Part shown: in pieces, positions 12,377 through 21,307 of the stretch
Numbering within the stretch: position 1 is the first letter of the stretch
Layout of the letters: the number at the start of each line of letters is the position of its first letter
IMG/VR virus record: IMGVR_UViG_3300042691_050860
Location: 1-25,877 of that record
DNA length: 25,877 bases
Source of the DNA: a virus
Reading direction: 5' to 3' (one strand)
Notes under the pieces: generated by a model
The model's input: the letters and a program-made list of their open reading frames with translations, nothing else
Databases searched by the model: none
Told to the model about the DNA's origin: nothing
Made by a program: the position numbers and the translations under genes

Positions 12377-13618
12377 ATGGCAGATTTGAAACCAATCGGA
12401 AGTGAAAAACTCAAAGGACAGGATAAAATCAAAAGAATCCTTGAGATATCCCGATATAAAGAAAATAACCCGACTTCTGTTAATGAAACAGCTAGTTCAG
12501 AATTTTCTATACCTTTATCAGACGGCACTGAATACCAAATTGTTAAAGAAAAATTAGGTTATATTATTAAAAAAACAATTTCGGAATCAGCAACTGAATA
12601 CATTGAACCGATGAAAAATAGAAAATATTTTCCATCTTATTCTCAAGCTTTGAAAAGATTGAATCTATTAGCTAAGGAACTCAACAGGTTGAATGAAAAC
12701 GAGGAAGGAACTGAATTGTTCGGTGAACAAAAAAAGTTTGTCTTGAAAACACCTAAGCCAGCACCGGCACCTGAAGCGGAAGCTCCGATGCCACCGGCAG
12801 AACCACCAGCGGTTCCAGCACCTGCATTGCCACCTTCACCTGAAGCTGCGGCGGATATGGGTCCTGAGGAAATAAGTCCTGAAGTTGATGCAACTGCAGA
12901 GATGGATGCTGAAATTTCAACACCAGAAGGTGATATGGATATAGAAGCTGGTGCAGAAGAAATGAGTACAGACCAAGGAGAAGAGGTTGTAACTTTTAAG
13001 TCAATTCAAAAACTTACTGGTAAGTTGACACAAAAAATCAGAGATTTCGACAATCAAGATGGTATGACTTCAGAAGACATCAAGTATGTTATTAATATGG
13101 TTTTATCGGCTTTAGATTTGAAGAATTTGTCGGACGAAGACAAAGAGGATATCATGACTAAATTTGAAGAAGCTGAAGAGAGACCTGAAGGTGAAATGGA
13201 CATGGGTGCTGAAGAAGATATGACTTCTGACACAGAAGTTGAAGACATTCAAGCAAGTATGGATGTACCTGTAGACCAAGAAATGGCTGAAGGTGACCAC
13301 GGGATGATTTTGAATAACATTTTCAAAGAATCTAAGGTTGATAAAGTTTTGTCAAAATACTTCGAAATTTCTAAGAAAGAAATTTTGGAAGAAAAACAAA
13401 AAAGAACTGAAAGACAAAAAAACAATCGTATTCGTTTGGAAGAAAAAATGAATACTGTTGTAAGATTTACAGAAACTGTTGAACAAGAGTTAGCTTCGAA
13501 AAAATTCTTAGAAGAGAATTCAAAATTCAATTTGGTTGGTAAAACAAACAAAAACAACTTGGTTTTCGAAAGTTCTGAAAAACAAGTAAAAATTACACCA
13601 GAAGGAATGGTTATATGA
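12377..13618 (+). CDS. Hypothetical acidic, Pro/Ala-rich protein, probable virion assembly
   Basis: The 413-residue protein is not assigned to a family. A charged N-terminal region (residues 1-125) is followed by a Pro-Ala-Glu-rich linker (about 133-160, APAPEAEAPMPPAEPP-like) and acidic Met/Glu-rich stretches. These alternate with a possible helical segment (about 205-255) and a long basic, coiled-coil-like C terminus (about 310-390, with KRTERQKNNRIRLEEK). The layout resembles the scaffold-like protein at 23104. It is the first of four tightly packed genes before terminase and shares an ATGA overlap with the next. Its role could be in prohead core, neck or DNA packaging, but only context supports this. 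Confidence 0.7.
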   Translation: MADLKPIGSEKLKGQDKIKRILEISRYKENNPTSVNETASSEFSIPLSDGTEYQIVKEKLGYIIKKTISESATEYIEPMKNRKYFPSYSQALKRLNLLAKELNRLNENEEGTELFGEQKKFVLKTPKPAPAPEAEAPMPPAEPPAVPAPALPPSPEAAADMGPEEISPEVDATAEMDAEISTPEGDMDIEAGAEEMSTDQGEEVVTFKSIQKLTGKLTQKIRDFDNQDGMTSEDIKYVINMVLSALDLKNLSDEDKEDIMTKFEEAEERPEGEMDMGAEEDMTSDTEVEDIQASMDVPVDQEMAEGDHGMILNNIFKESKVDKVLSKYFEISKKEILEEKQKRTERQKNNRIRLEEKMNTVVRFTETVEQELASKKFLEENSKFNLVGKTNKNNLVFESSEKQVKITPEGMVI

Positions 13619-14010
13619 GTTATTTAATTTTTGTGAATGGTCTTGGACCTAACTACAAAGGTGATAATATATATGAATTCATTTTTTCTGATGACATAGA
13701 TGTTTGGGGGGAATCGTGGGAAAGCAAACCATCAAACGGATACCCTGGTCCACCCGAACTTGAAAAAATTAAAAAGGTTGGAGTTCTAAGAAATACCGAT
13801 ATAAAATTGGAATTGATACAGAACTCCGATTTTTTTTGTATGATAGACGCAATGGATGATGTGGTGGCGTTGGGTTGGGAACCTGAAGAGGTTAGAGGAC
13901 AAAAGAGATTAGTTTTCAGGTTTGGTGAGGAAGAGCAAAAAATAAAAGATAGGTTATACGAAAGAGACCTTATTTTGGAATTCGAAAAGAAAGTTGTATA
14001 TGAAAAGTAA
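13615..14010 (+). CDS. Hypothetical protein, 131 residues
   Basis: I do not recognise a family. The protein begins MSYLIFVNGLGPNYKG, followed by acidic and aromatic residues (FIFSDDIDVWGESWESKP), and ends in a charged helix (RLYERDLILEFEKKVVYEK). No catalytic motif or membrane span is visible. The start ATG shares the sequence ATGA with the stop of the previous gene, so translation is probably coupled. The 3' end overlaps the next gene by 11 nt. Size and place just before the large terminase gene cluster make it one candidate for an unrecognised small terminase or neck protein, without direct evidence. Confidence 0.7.
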   Translation: MSYLIFVNGLGPNYKGDNIYEFIFSDDIDVWGESWESKPSNGYPGPPELEKIKKVGVLRNTDIKLELIQNSDFFCMIDAMDDVVALGWEPEEVRGQKRLVFRFGEEEQKIKDRLYERDLILEFEKKVVYEK

Positions 14011-14887
14011 AAACAAAGCATTTCAATTGATTGAAAAAGGATTATCCGCAGAAACAGTTTCTAAATTATCTGAGAGTGAAATTTCTATTCTCCATAAAAG
14101 ACTTGTCGTAGAAAAAAAGGAGACAAAAGAAGAGATAAAAAAAACAGTCACAAATGTAACATATGACCCGGCTAATCCAACAGACCAACAAAAATTAGCT
14201 CAAATGGGTGTTCACGTAGACCCATCGAGCAAAAAGATAACAATGAGCCAATCGGGCGGTGCAATCACTACTGAAGAAATGACCGAAGATGATGAAATTG
14301 AAAAAGACCCTTTTCAACTTCAATCGACTCAAGACAAAAGACAGGTTGGTCCTGGTGAATACGGAAATAACCCACAGGTAGATAAGGAAATGGATAATGA
14401 TGATGCTGACGGGATGGGTATTATGGAAGATAAAAAATCCGAAAAAAATCCTTGGGCTATTTGTACAGCACAATTAGGTAAGGAATTTGGTACTAAGGAA
14501 AGAAGTCAGTGGAGTGCGAAAGAGATGAACAAATATGAAAGATGTGTTAAAGATGTTAAAAAATCTTTGAAAGAAGGAAAAAATCCAATATCTTTATTCC
14601 TCGAAAACGAAATTTTAAGAATAGTCGAAAAACATATTCCACCAAAAATCACTAAAGGGGATTTAATGAAACATCTCAAAGAGCAAGGACCGACAACAGC
14701 ACCAACAAAACCCGGTACAAAAGAAAAACCTGGAGTAAAAGAAAAACCTGGTAAACCAACAAGACCAATGAGACCAGGAAAAAACCCTCACCCTGGTGAG
14801 AAAGAAGCTCCAAGAGCTAAGAAAATTTCCCATGATGAGGCAAAAGATAACGTCATCCAAACTATAATGAAACTTTTGAAAAAATGA
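14000..14887 (+). CDS. Hypothetical protein with NPWAxC / KYExCV motif
   Basis: The 295-residue protein has a helical N terminus, an acidic middle and a Pro/Lys-rich stretch at about residues 234-274 (EKPGVKEKPGKPTRP-like). A central motif, NPWAICTAQLG followed about 25 residues later by KYERCVKDVKKS, pairs two Cys between helices; similar small modules occur in proteins of T4-like phages, as far as I recall. The start at 14000 was chosen over a TTG two codons earlier because it is ATG. It overlaps the previous gene by 11 nt and ends in an ATGA overlap with the next. The function is unknown. Confidence 0.7.
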   Translation: MKSKNKAFQLIEKGLSAETVSKLSESEISILHKRLVVEKKETKEEIKKTVTNVTYDPANPTDQQKLAQMGVHVDPSSKKITMSQSGGAITTEEMTEDDEIEKDPFQLQSTQDKRQVGPGEYGNNPQVDKEMDNDDADGMGIMEDKKSEKNPWAICTAQLGKEFGTKERSQWSAKEMNKYERCVKDVKKSLKEGKNPISLFLENEILRIVEKHIPPKITKGDLMKHLKEQGPTTAPTKPGTKEKPGVKEKPGKPTRPMRPGKNPHPGEKEAPRAKKISHDEAKDNVIQTIMKLLKK

Positions 14888-16185
14888 GTAAAGTAATTAG
14901 AGAACAAATTGATTATGGAGATTATCCTGAAAGAATGGACCCCAATCTCGAGAGAAAACTTAAAAGTAAAGAAAGTCTTTATGCAACAAATCCTGCATTT
15001 AGAAAAGGAGAAAAAGATGTTTCTCGTATTGCTAGCTCAAGATTCAAAAAAGTTGTAGACAAATTAAGACAGGCAAGAGGACTTCAGAGTATCACTCCAA
15101 ATATGATTCAAAGAATTTATATGGAGGAAATGAGCAAAGTTCCAATGATTATTCGAATAGAATCTGCACATAGAGACGAGTTGGAAGCTTTAGCTAAGAA
15201 AGTATCTTTGGATGAAACTGAGGTTCCTGAAGGATGGTATCAAATAGAAGCTCTCCTTAATAGAGAACCAATAGATGTTTCCAATTTCAGATACGAACCA
15301 GAAGAGGATGAGGAAGAGGAAGAAGATGAAAAAGAACAAAAATTAGAAATACCTTCTTTTGACGTTGAAGACTTAACACAGGCAGAAGAGCTTGAGTTGG
15401 AAAAACACAAGAGAAATCTTATCAATGCTATCGTACAGGGTGCTGCAAAAAAAGGTCACTACCTTTTCCAAAAACCTGAGGTGAAAGCGGAATTAGATAA
15501 AATTGACAGCAGACTTTACCCTGCTTACCTTGGAATTATGGCTATCAATGACTTCTTGTATTTCAGTATGGAACAAATGATTGAAGCTATGTCCCAAACA
15601 GGTCAAGGTGTTGCCGGTAAAGTAGAATTACAAGATGCAGATGAGGAGGAAGATGAGGGAGGTGAAGAGGGTGGTGAAGAAAAACCTGATACAAAGATTG
15701 TTGCAGAAGGTTTAATATTCCCAATCCTAACACATGAGATAATCAAAGGTATCAAAGCTGCAAATGCAAGATTTGGTCTTCCGCAAGACCCTGGCATGAG
15801 AGAAAAAGTAAAAGCCCAAGTAGATATACTTTCTAATGAACCCATGCAATTACGTATGGGTCCTGAGATTGTAGAAAAGATAAGATTTGCTCTACCTGAT
15901 GAAATGTTTGAGCAATCCAATAAAGGTTTGATAAACTGGTTTGAAATTCAATTATACCAAATTCCTGCTCAAGAATTTTTGGAAATCATTGGTAATGCGA
16001 TTTCTGATGATGCGGCGAAACAAAAGAAAGCCAATCAGAAATTTGACGAGATTATGAGAGAAGCAATGGAATTGAAAAGAGAATACGAGGACTATCAGAA
16101 AGAACAAGGAAGTGAAGATAGTGGTGATGACGAAGATGATTTAGACGATTTCTTGGGGAGTTTGGGTATATCAAGACCCAAATAA
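14884..16185 (+). CDS. Hypothetical structural or packaging protein, 433 residues
   Basis: I do not recognise a family. The N-terminal 135 residues are charged and helical. Two strongly acidic linkers (about 138-152, EEDEEEEEDEKEQK; and about 250-265, EEEDEGGEEGGEE) separate helical domains, and the C terminus is acidic (DSGDDEDDLDDFLGSLGI). The last residues fit a short helical peptide of the kind that docks on a partner. It begins by ATGA overlap with the previous gene and ends 6 nt before terminase, so it is probably made together with the packaging motor. Candidates are a neck protein or a regulator of packaging; nothing decides between them. Confidence 0.75.
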   Translation: MSKVIREQIDYGDYPERMDPNLERKLKSKESLYATNPAFRKGEKDVSRIASSRFKKVVDKLRQARGLQSITPNMIQRIYMEEMSKVPMIIRIESAHRDELEALAKKVSLDETEVPEGWYQIEALLNREPIDVSNFRYEPEEDEEEEEDEKEQKLEIPSFDVEDLTQAEELELEKHKRNLINAIVQGAAKKGHYLFQKPEVKAELDKIDSRLYPAYLGIMAINDFLYFSMEQMIEAMSQTGQGVAGKVELQDADEEEDEGGEEGGEEKPDTKIVAEGLIFPILTHEIIKGIKAANARFGLPQDPGMREKVKAQVDILSNEPMQLRMGPEIVEKIRFALPDEMFEQSNKGLINWFEIQLYQIPAQEFLEIIGNAISDDAAKQKKANQKFDEIMREAMELKREYEDYQKEQGSEDSGDDEDDLDDFLGSLGISRPK

Positions 16186-16191
16186 TTTTCA

Positions 16192-17952
16192 GTGACTAAA
16201 GAACAATTAATTATAGAGGTTACCAAATGCATGAGGAACACTCCTTATGCATTAAAAACCTATCTCCAAACATACGATAACACTGTATCAAAGTATGTTC
16301 CATTGGACTTGTTTCCTGACCAAGTCAGTTTGATAGAGGACTATGACAAGTACAATGAAAATATTGCGTTGAAATATAGACAAGCCGGAGTTTCAACAGT
16401 TACGGCTGCATGGGCATCAAAAAAACTAGTATTTGCCAAGAAACAAAAACCTGAAAAAATTCTAATTATCGCCAACAAACTTGATACGTCGGTTGAAATG
16501 GCTAATAAAATTAGAAATTTCACCGAGCAATGGCCTGCGTGGGTTGGTGTTGGATTTTCACCCGAAAAAAACTCTCAGAGACATTTCAAATTAACCAACG
16601 ACTGTGAGGTAAAGGCAGTTGCAACCTCCAAAGACGCCTTACGTGGTTATACCCCCACTATATTGATTTTTGACGAAGCTGCGTTCATTGAGGCGGATAA
16701 TGACTTCTGGTCTGCATGTATGGCCTCATTATCTACGGGCGGTAAAGTAATTGTTGTATCTACACCAAACGGTTATGACCCAATATATTACGAAATCTAC
16801 GACCAAGCACTCAGAAACATGAATGAGTTCAAAATCTCCGAGATGTATTGGTATCGTGACCCAAGATATACCAGGGATTTATACATGGTTAAAACAAATG
16901 ATTTGGTTCATTTCTTACTCAACAGGGAAGACTATCCAAAAGACGTTGTTGTTGACCTTTCAATTGATAATCCGTATGAAAGAGACCATACCATAACAAC
17001 AGATTACATTTCCAAAGGTTATAAACCATGTTCAGCTTGGTTCGAGGGAATGGTTAAGAAACTTAAATTTGACAGAAGGAAAGTTGCTCAAGAATTGGAG
17101 TGTAACTTTTTAGGTTCAGGTGACAACGTCTTCGAATCTGAACTCATGCAAAACATTTCTCACAACCAACTCAGAGAACCTTCGGCAAAATTAATGGGGG
17201 GAGCTCTTTGGATATTTAAGGAGCCTGAAAATAATCACAAATATGTCATGGGTGTCGACGTATCAAGAGGAGACTCTGAAGACTTCTCGTGTATTGAGAT
17301 TATTGATTTTGATACAAGAGAACAAGTTCTTGAATACGTTGGAAAGGTACCTCCGGACGTCATAGCTGAGATTGCATACAAATGGGGGTCAATGTATAGT
17401 GCTTATTGTGTTATCGATATTACGGGGGGTATGGGGGTCTCTACTGCAAGGAAAATGCAGGAGATGTCTTACGCTGCAGGTCTTTACGTAGATAATGTAG
17501 ACCCGTCCAAAAAATGGAAGTGGGACCCGAAACTCAATGAAAAAATTCCTGGTATAAATTTCAACTCAAAAAGAGTTCAAATTATTTCAGCATTCGAAGA
17601 AGCGGTAAGACATGACTTCAAAATATATTCCAATCGATTATACAATGAAATGAACACGTTCATCTATGTAAATGGAAGACCAGACCATCAAAAAGGTCAT
17701 CATGATGACTGTATTATGGCTATGTCGATGGCAATTTATGTCGCAGAAAAAAATTTCCAATCATTACAAAAGGTTGTGAATCATACTAAAGCAATGTTAA
17801 ATTCGTGGACAAGTATTAGCCACGAAAACAAAAATACATCAGAATTTTTCAATCCGATGGTTCCTCAGATGGGAAGACAACAGTATCAACATCCCAACGC
17901 ACCCTCACGAGCCGATTATCAGAAGTATGGATGGTTATTCGGAGTGAAATAA
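16192..17952 (+). CDS. Terminase large subunit (T4 gp17-like)
   Basis: The 586-residue protein has both motor domains. In the ATPase, the Walker A region is KYRQAGVSTVTA (61-72), Walker B is ILIFDEAAFI (157-166) and the coupling motif is VVSTPNG (188-194). The Walker A lacks the usual GKT lysine; the RQxGxST form, with an upstream Arg, is seen in other T4-like terminases. In the RNase-H-fold nuclease, acidic residues are Asp356 (GVDVSRGD), Asp409 (VIDITGG) and Asp505/506 (GHHDDCIMA). It cuts concatemeric DNA and drives it into the prohead through the portal. The start is GTG at 16192, 6 nt after the previous stop. No small terminase is recognised in the window. Confidence 0.95.
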   Translation: MTKEQLIIEVTKCMRNTPYALKTYLQTYDNTVSKYVPLDLFPDQVSLIEDYDKYNENIALKYRQAGVSTVTAAWASKKLVFAKKQKPEKILIIANKLDTSVEMANKIRNFTEQWPAWVGVGFSPEKNSQRHFKLTNDCEVKAVATSKDALRGYTPTILIFDEAAFIEADNDFWSACMASLSTGGKVIVVSTPNGYDPIYYEIYDQALRNMNEFKISEMYWYRDPRYTRDLYMVKTNDLVHFLLNREDYPKDVVVDLSIDNPYERDHTITTDYISKGYKPCSAWFEGMVKKLKFDRRKVAQELECNFLGSGDNVFESELMQNISHNQLREPSAKLMGGALWIFKEPENNHKYVMGVDVSRGDSEDFSCIEIIDFDTREQVLEYVGKVPPDVIAEIAYKWGSMYSAYCVIDITGGMGVSTARKMQEMSYAAGLYVDNVDPSKKWKWDPKLNEKIPGINFNSKRVQIISAFEEAVRHDFKIYSNRLYNEMNTFIYVNGRPDHQKGHHDDCIMAMSMAIYVAEKNFQSLQKVVNHTKAMLNSWTSISHENKNTSEFFNPMVPQMGRQQYQHPNAPSRADYQKYGWLFGVK

Positions 17953-17953
17953 C

Positions 17954-17961
17954 TATTTATA
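17954..17961 (+). promoter_or_regulatory. TATTTATA box of the portal gene
   Basis: TATTTATA begins 2 nt after the terminase stop codon and lies 28 nt before the portal ATG. Confidence 0.5.
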
Positions 17962-17989
17962 TTATCAGGGTATAAAGTAAAATTGTAAA

Positions 17990-19837
17990 ATGAGCGAACA
18001 GAATCTAACGATATGGCAGAGACTGTCCAAAACCTTTGGACCTAACTCTCTGCTGAACCAAGATTTTCCTACTTACAAGTTCGATAAAACGGAACTTTTA
18101 AGAACTAAAAGTAGAGACGAATATCAGAGGGAAAAGTTGCAGGCACAACAAAGTTATTACCTTGCAAATCAATGGGCTAAGGTTGAAAATAACTTATATT
18201 CACAAGCGATTTATTACGAACCTTCAAGACTATCAGCTCAGTATGATTATGAGTCAATGGAATACACTCCGGAGATATCCGCCGCTCTCGATATCTACGC
18301 CGAAGAATCTACAACTCCAAATGAAGATGGATTTATACTTCAAATTTACTCAGAATCGAAAAGAATTAAGGGTGTATTAGCAGACCTATTCAATAATGCT
18401 TTGGATATCAACACAAACTTACCGATGTGGACAAGAAACACATGTAAGTATGGTGACAATTTTGTTTATTTGAAGTTAGACCCTGAAAAAGGTATTGTCG
18501 GATGTCAACAACTTCCAACAATTGAAATTGAGAGAAGAGAAGTAGGTGTAAGTCAGAAAATTTCAATTGAACCTGAAAAACCAGAAGACAGAAAAGCACT
18601 CCATTTCGATTGGAAAAACAAAAATATGACATTCCAATCTTGGGAGATTGCTCACTTTAGATTACTCGGTGATGATAGAAGATTACCTTATGGTACTTCA
18701 ATGTTAGAAAAAGCCAGAAGAATTTGGAAACAATTATTGTTATCTGAGGATGCAATGTTGATTTACCGTACTTCAAGAGCACCTGAGAGAAGAATTTTCA
18801 AGGTGTTTGTGGGTAATATGAACGATGATGATGTTGAAGCATATGTACAACGTGTTGCAAACAAATTCAAAAGAGAACAAATTGTAGATAGTAAAACTGG
18901 TCAAGTTGATATGAGATTCAATCAAATGGCGGTTGACCAAGACTATTTTGTACCAGTACGTGACCCCGCAGCTCCGAGTCCAATTGATACTCTAGCGGGT
19001 GCTCAAAACCTATCTGAAATTGCGGATATTGAATATATTCAGAAAAAACTTTTAACAGCACTAAGAGTTCCGAAAGCTTTCTTAGGTTTCGAAGAAGTCG
19101 TTGGTGATGGAAAAAATCTTTCTTTACAAGACATTCGTTTTGCTAGAACGATTAATAGAATTCAAAGGAGTATGCTTCAAGAACTCAATAAAATTGCAAT
19201 TATTCACTTGTTTTTATTGGGTTTCGAGGATGAATTGGAAAATTTCACACTTGGTCTTACAAATCCATCTACACAAGCCGACTTACTCAAAATTGACGTT
19301 TGGAAAGAAAAAGTTTTACTTTACAAAGATTTGGTTGCTGACCCAGGTAATGGTATACAAGCCACTTCATCTACATGGGCTAAAAAACACATATTTGGTT
19401 GGTCTGATGATGAAGTTAAAATCGATTTACAACAACAAAGAATTGAAAGAGCCGTTGGTGAGGAACTTAAACAAACACCAACAGTTATTACTAAAACAGG
19501 TGTATTTGATAATATTGACAAACTTTACGGTACGACAACGGGGGCTACACCATCAGCAGGTGCTGAAACAACACCAGGTGGAGAAAGTATCTTAGGTGGA
19601 CCACCAACTGATTTCGGTTCAGAGCCAGCCGCTCCTGAAGCACCACCGGCACCAGAGGCTCCGGCACCTGAAGCTCCGCCAGCGGGAGGAGAGGTTACAC
19701 CTGAATCTAGAAAAAAAGATATGAATATTTTGGTCGAAAATGACCTAATTGAAGGTAAACAAATTATTGATTTGGGTCAGGCTCAAGAATCTTTGGGAAA
19801 AATTTCTCAAGAATTGAATAAGTTGTTAAAGTCCTAA
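17990..19837 (+). CDS. Portal protein (T4 gp20-like)
   Basis: The 615-residue protein matches the T4-type portal: an N-terminal wing segment (YESMEYTPEISAALDIYAEESTTP), FRLLGDDRRLPYGTSMLEKARRIWKQL, and the crown/stem region TALRVPKAFLGFEEVVGDGKNLSLQDIRFARTI (only short key stretches: RVPKAFLGFE and DIRFARTINRIQ). Twelve copies form the vertex channel through which the terminase packages DNA and on which the prohead core assembles. It is about 90 residues longer than T4 gp20. The excess is a C-terminal Ala/Pro/Glu-rich linker (about residues 535-575, PEAPPAPEAPAPEAPP) and a helical end. The extension could bind the core protein or the unknown Pro/Ala-rich protein at 12377. Confidence 0.92.
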   Translation: MSEQNLTIWQRLSKTFGPNSLLNQDFPTYKFDKTELLRTKSRDEYQREKLQAQQSYYLANQWAKVENNLYSQAIYYEPSRLSAQYDYESMEYTPEISAALDIYAEESTTPNEDGFILQIYSESKRIKGVLADLFNNALDINTNLPMWTRNTCKYGDNFVYLKLDPEKGIVGCQQLPTIEIERREVGVSQKISIEPEKPEDRKALHFDWKNKNMTFQSWEIAHFRLLGDDRRLPYGTSMLEKARRIWKQLLLSEDAMLIYRTSRAPERRIFKVFVGNMNDDDVEAYVQRVANKFKREQIVDSKTGQVDMRFNQMAVDQDYFVPVRDPAAPSPIDTLAGAQNLSEIADIEYIQKKLLTALRVPKAFLGFEEVVGDGKNLSLQDIRFARTINRIQRSMLQELNKIAIIHLFLLGFEDELENFTLGLTNPSTQADLLKIDVWKEKVLLYKDLVADPGNGIQATSSTWAKKHIFGWSDDEVKIDLQQQRIERAVGEELKQTPTVITKTGVFDNIDKLYGTTTGATPSAGAETTPGGESILGGPPTDFGSEPAAPEAPPAPEAPAPEAPPAGGEVTPESRKKDMNILVENDLIEGKQIIDLGQAQESLGKISQELNKLLKS

Positions 19838-19845
19838 TATTTATA
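19838..19845 (+). promoter_or_regulatory. TATTTATA box of the 19861 gene
   Basis: TATTTATA follows the portal TAA with no gap and ends 15 nt before the next ATG. Confidence 0.5.
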
Positions 19846-19860
19846 ACGAAAGGTAATATA

Positions 19861-20559
19861 ATGACTTTCGGCCGCGTAAAATCACAAATTGAATCTACAC
19901 TTATTGACTCATACAAAAATGAGAAGGAGTTCAAGAAAACTTTGAGAGAGTTCAAAGAAAATGTTCTTAAGAATCAAAAGTTTTCGAAACTCTATTCAAT
20001 TTACGACCAGTTGTCTTCTCCACAAGGTTTATCTGAAAAAGATGCTGAAATGTTTTTGAGCGAAGGATTGGATATTATTTCAAAACTAGCTCCACAAGTA
20101 AAATTACCTTTTTCAAAAAGTGATTCGAAAATCAACAACTACTCAGATATCGATAATTTAGTTTATACAAATAAATTGGATTTGAAAGAGAGAGTTGAAT
20201 CTAGAAAAAGAATTCTTTCTGTGTTGAAACAGGAAAAGAAAAGTGTTAACGAATCTATTAAAATTCCTGTGAGTTCAATGGTGAAAATTGCAAATCAGAC
20301 TTTAGAAAATTACATTCAGGAAATGGATACTGAAAGTAAAAAACTTTTTATGGAGTTAGCTAAAACTGATAAGGAAAATTTGGAAAAAAATTACTCAGAC
20401 TTGAAAGAAAGTGCTGTAAAGAAATTGAGTAATTTAATGACTAATGAGAAAGAGGAAGAGTTGAAAGAAAAAATTTCTGAGACAATTGAAAAACTAAGCC
20501 AAGAAAAATTTACCCAAATCAACTATCTGAAGTTGATGACTTTAGAAAAAAGTCTATAA
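19861..20559 (+). CDS. Helical prohead-core-like protein (gp67/gp68 position)
   Basis: The 232-residue protein is almost wholly helical and Lys/Glu-rich, with likely coiled coils at about residues 18-60 and 155-220. It has no membrane span or catalytic motif. Its place between the portal and the protease is where T4 carries the small prohead core genes 67 and 68, and its composition fits a core component, but I cannot show homology. It has its own TATTTATA box. The 3' end overlaps the convergent bS21 gene by 6 nt. Confidence 0.7.
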   Translation: MTFGRVKSQIESTLIDSYKNEKEFKKTLREFKENVLKNQKFSKLYSIYDQLSSPQGLSEKDAEMFLSEGLDIISKLAPQVKLPFSKSDSKINNYSDIDNLVYTNKLDLKERVESRKRILSVLKQEKKSVNESIKIPVSSMVKIANQTLENYIQEMDTESKKLFMELAKTDKENLEKNYSDLKESAVKKLSNLMTNEKEEELKEKISETIEKLSQEKFTQINYLKLMTLEKSL

Positions 20560-20742
20560 TCCGTTTTTAATTTTTTGAGAGTAGATTGCTTTCAAAAGTT
20601 TTTTCCTTTTCTTAACAGATTTCTTTTCGAATTCTTTTCTCTCGTTGAGGATTTGATTCTGCTTAGTTTTAATAACTTTGTTCTTAAGCACCTTAAGGGA
20701 CCTTTCTAAATTTTCACTATTTTTTACGTCAATAATTAACAT
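20554..20742 (-). CDS. rpsU: Small ribosomal subunit protein bS21, phage-encoded
   Basis: The 62-residue basic protein follows the bS21 pattern: MLIIDVKNSENLERSLKVLKNK, then KTKQNQILNERKEFEKKSV and a C-terminal basic helix KKRKKLLKAIYSQ (quoted in short parts). The N terminus MLII-V is typical of Bacteroidetes bS21. bS21 lies at the mRNA exit side of the 30S subunit near the anti-Shine-Dalgarno, and in Flavobacteriia it helps hide that sequence. A phage copy could replace host bS21 and bias initiation toward phage messages; this is inference, although phage bS21 genes are known. It is the only minus-strand gene in the head module, lies convergent to 19861-20559 and has no clear promoter in the 97 nt upstream. 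Confidence 0.85.
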   Translation of the reverse strand: MLIIDVKNSENLERSLKVLKNKVIKTKQNQILNERKEFEKKSVKKRKKLLKAIYSQKIKNGL

Positions 20743-20777
20743 ATTCTACATATAAGTATCCTGTAATACTTGCTTTT

Positions 20778-20809
20778 TTTGACATTGACTAAAACTACAA
20801 CTATTTTTG
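20778..20809 (+). promoter_or_regulatory. Host-like promoter TTTG-N20-TATTTTTG
   Basis: TTTG (20778-20781) and TATTTTTG (20802-20809) are separated by 20 nt, a full match to the Bacteroidetes vegetative consensus. The next ATG is at 20840, giving a leader of about 25 nt. No TATTTATA box is present here, unlike the neighbouring head genes. Confidence 0.6.
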
Positions 20810-20839
20810 TTAAAATAAACTTGTATAACATGACAATTA

Positions 20840-21268
20840 ATGAAAAAAGGAAAAAGTGTAAAATTAAATCTTTTCACGCCAATTAAATCGATGTACGGAA
20901 CTGTAGATTCAAAAAACTTGAAATCTATTTTCATAAACATCCAATCTTGGGTAACACCAATAAAAGAAACAGAAAACTGGAATAGAGTTGTTGGAAACCT
21001 CAACAGACAAATCAAGCACTCTGTATTCAATTCCAATAATTCTAACATTTTTTTAGAAAAAACTATTATTGATTTGGACCTTAGAGTAAGTGGAATTTCA
21101 ACAGGAAAAAAGTCTTTTTTTAATTTGGAAGTCAACCTTTTCACAAATGAGGAATTAGATTTCAAATCGGAAAAACTGAAACTCGAAATCAAAAAAATTA
21201 TCAAATCAATTTATCAGAATAATATAGAAAAAAATAATTATTTCGAGTTCTCCAAATCAAAAAAATAA
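20840..21268 (+). CDS. Hypothetical protein, 142 residues
   Basis: I do not recognise a family. The protein starts MKKGKSVKLNLFTPIKSMYGTV, has a basic middle (NLNRQIKHSVFN), an alternating-strand segment (IIDLDLRVSGISTGKKSFFNL) and a Lys-rich C-terminal helix. The mix of strand and basic helix would suit a small head or nucleic-acid-binding protein. It sits between bS21 (divergent) and the protease gene and appears to have a host-type promoter, so it may be expressed earlier than the head genes around it. Confidence 0.65.
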   Translation: MKKGKSVKLNLFTPIKSMYGTVDSKNLKSIFINIQSWVTPIKETENWNRVVGNLNRQIKHSVFNSNNSNIFLEKTIIDLDLRVSGISTGKKSFFNLEVNLFTNEELDFKSEKLKLEIKKIIKSIYQNNIEKNNYFEFSKSKK

Positions 21269-21287
21269 TTACTATCTCAGTTCTGTA

Positions 21288-21295
21288 TATTTATC
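21288..21295 (+). promoter_or_regulatory. TATTTATC box of the prohead protease gene
   Basis: TATTTATC ends 12 nt before the ATG at 21308. Confidence 0.45.
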
Positions 21296-21307
21296 TGAAA
21301 ACAAGGA

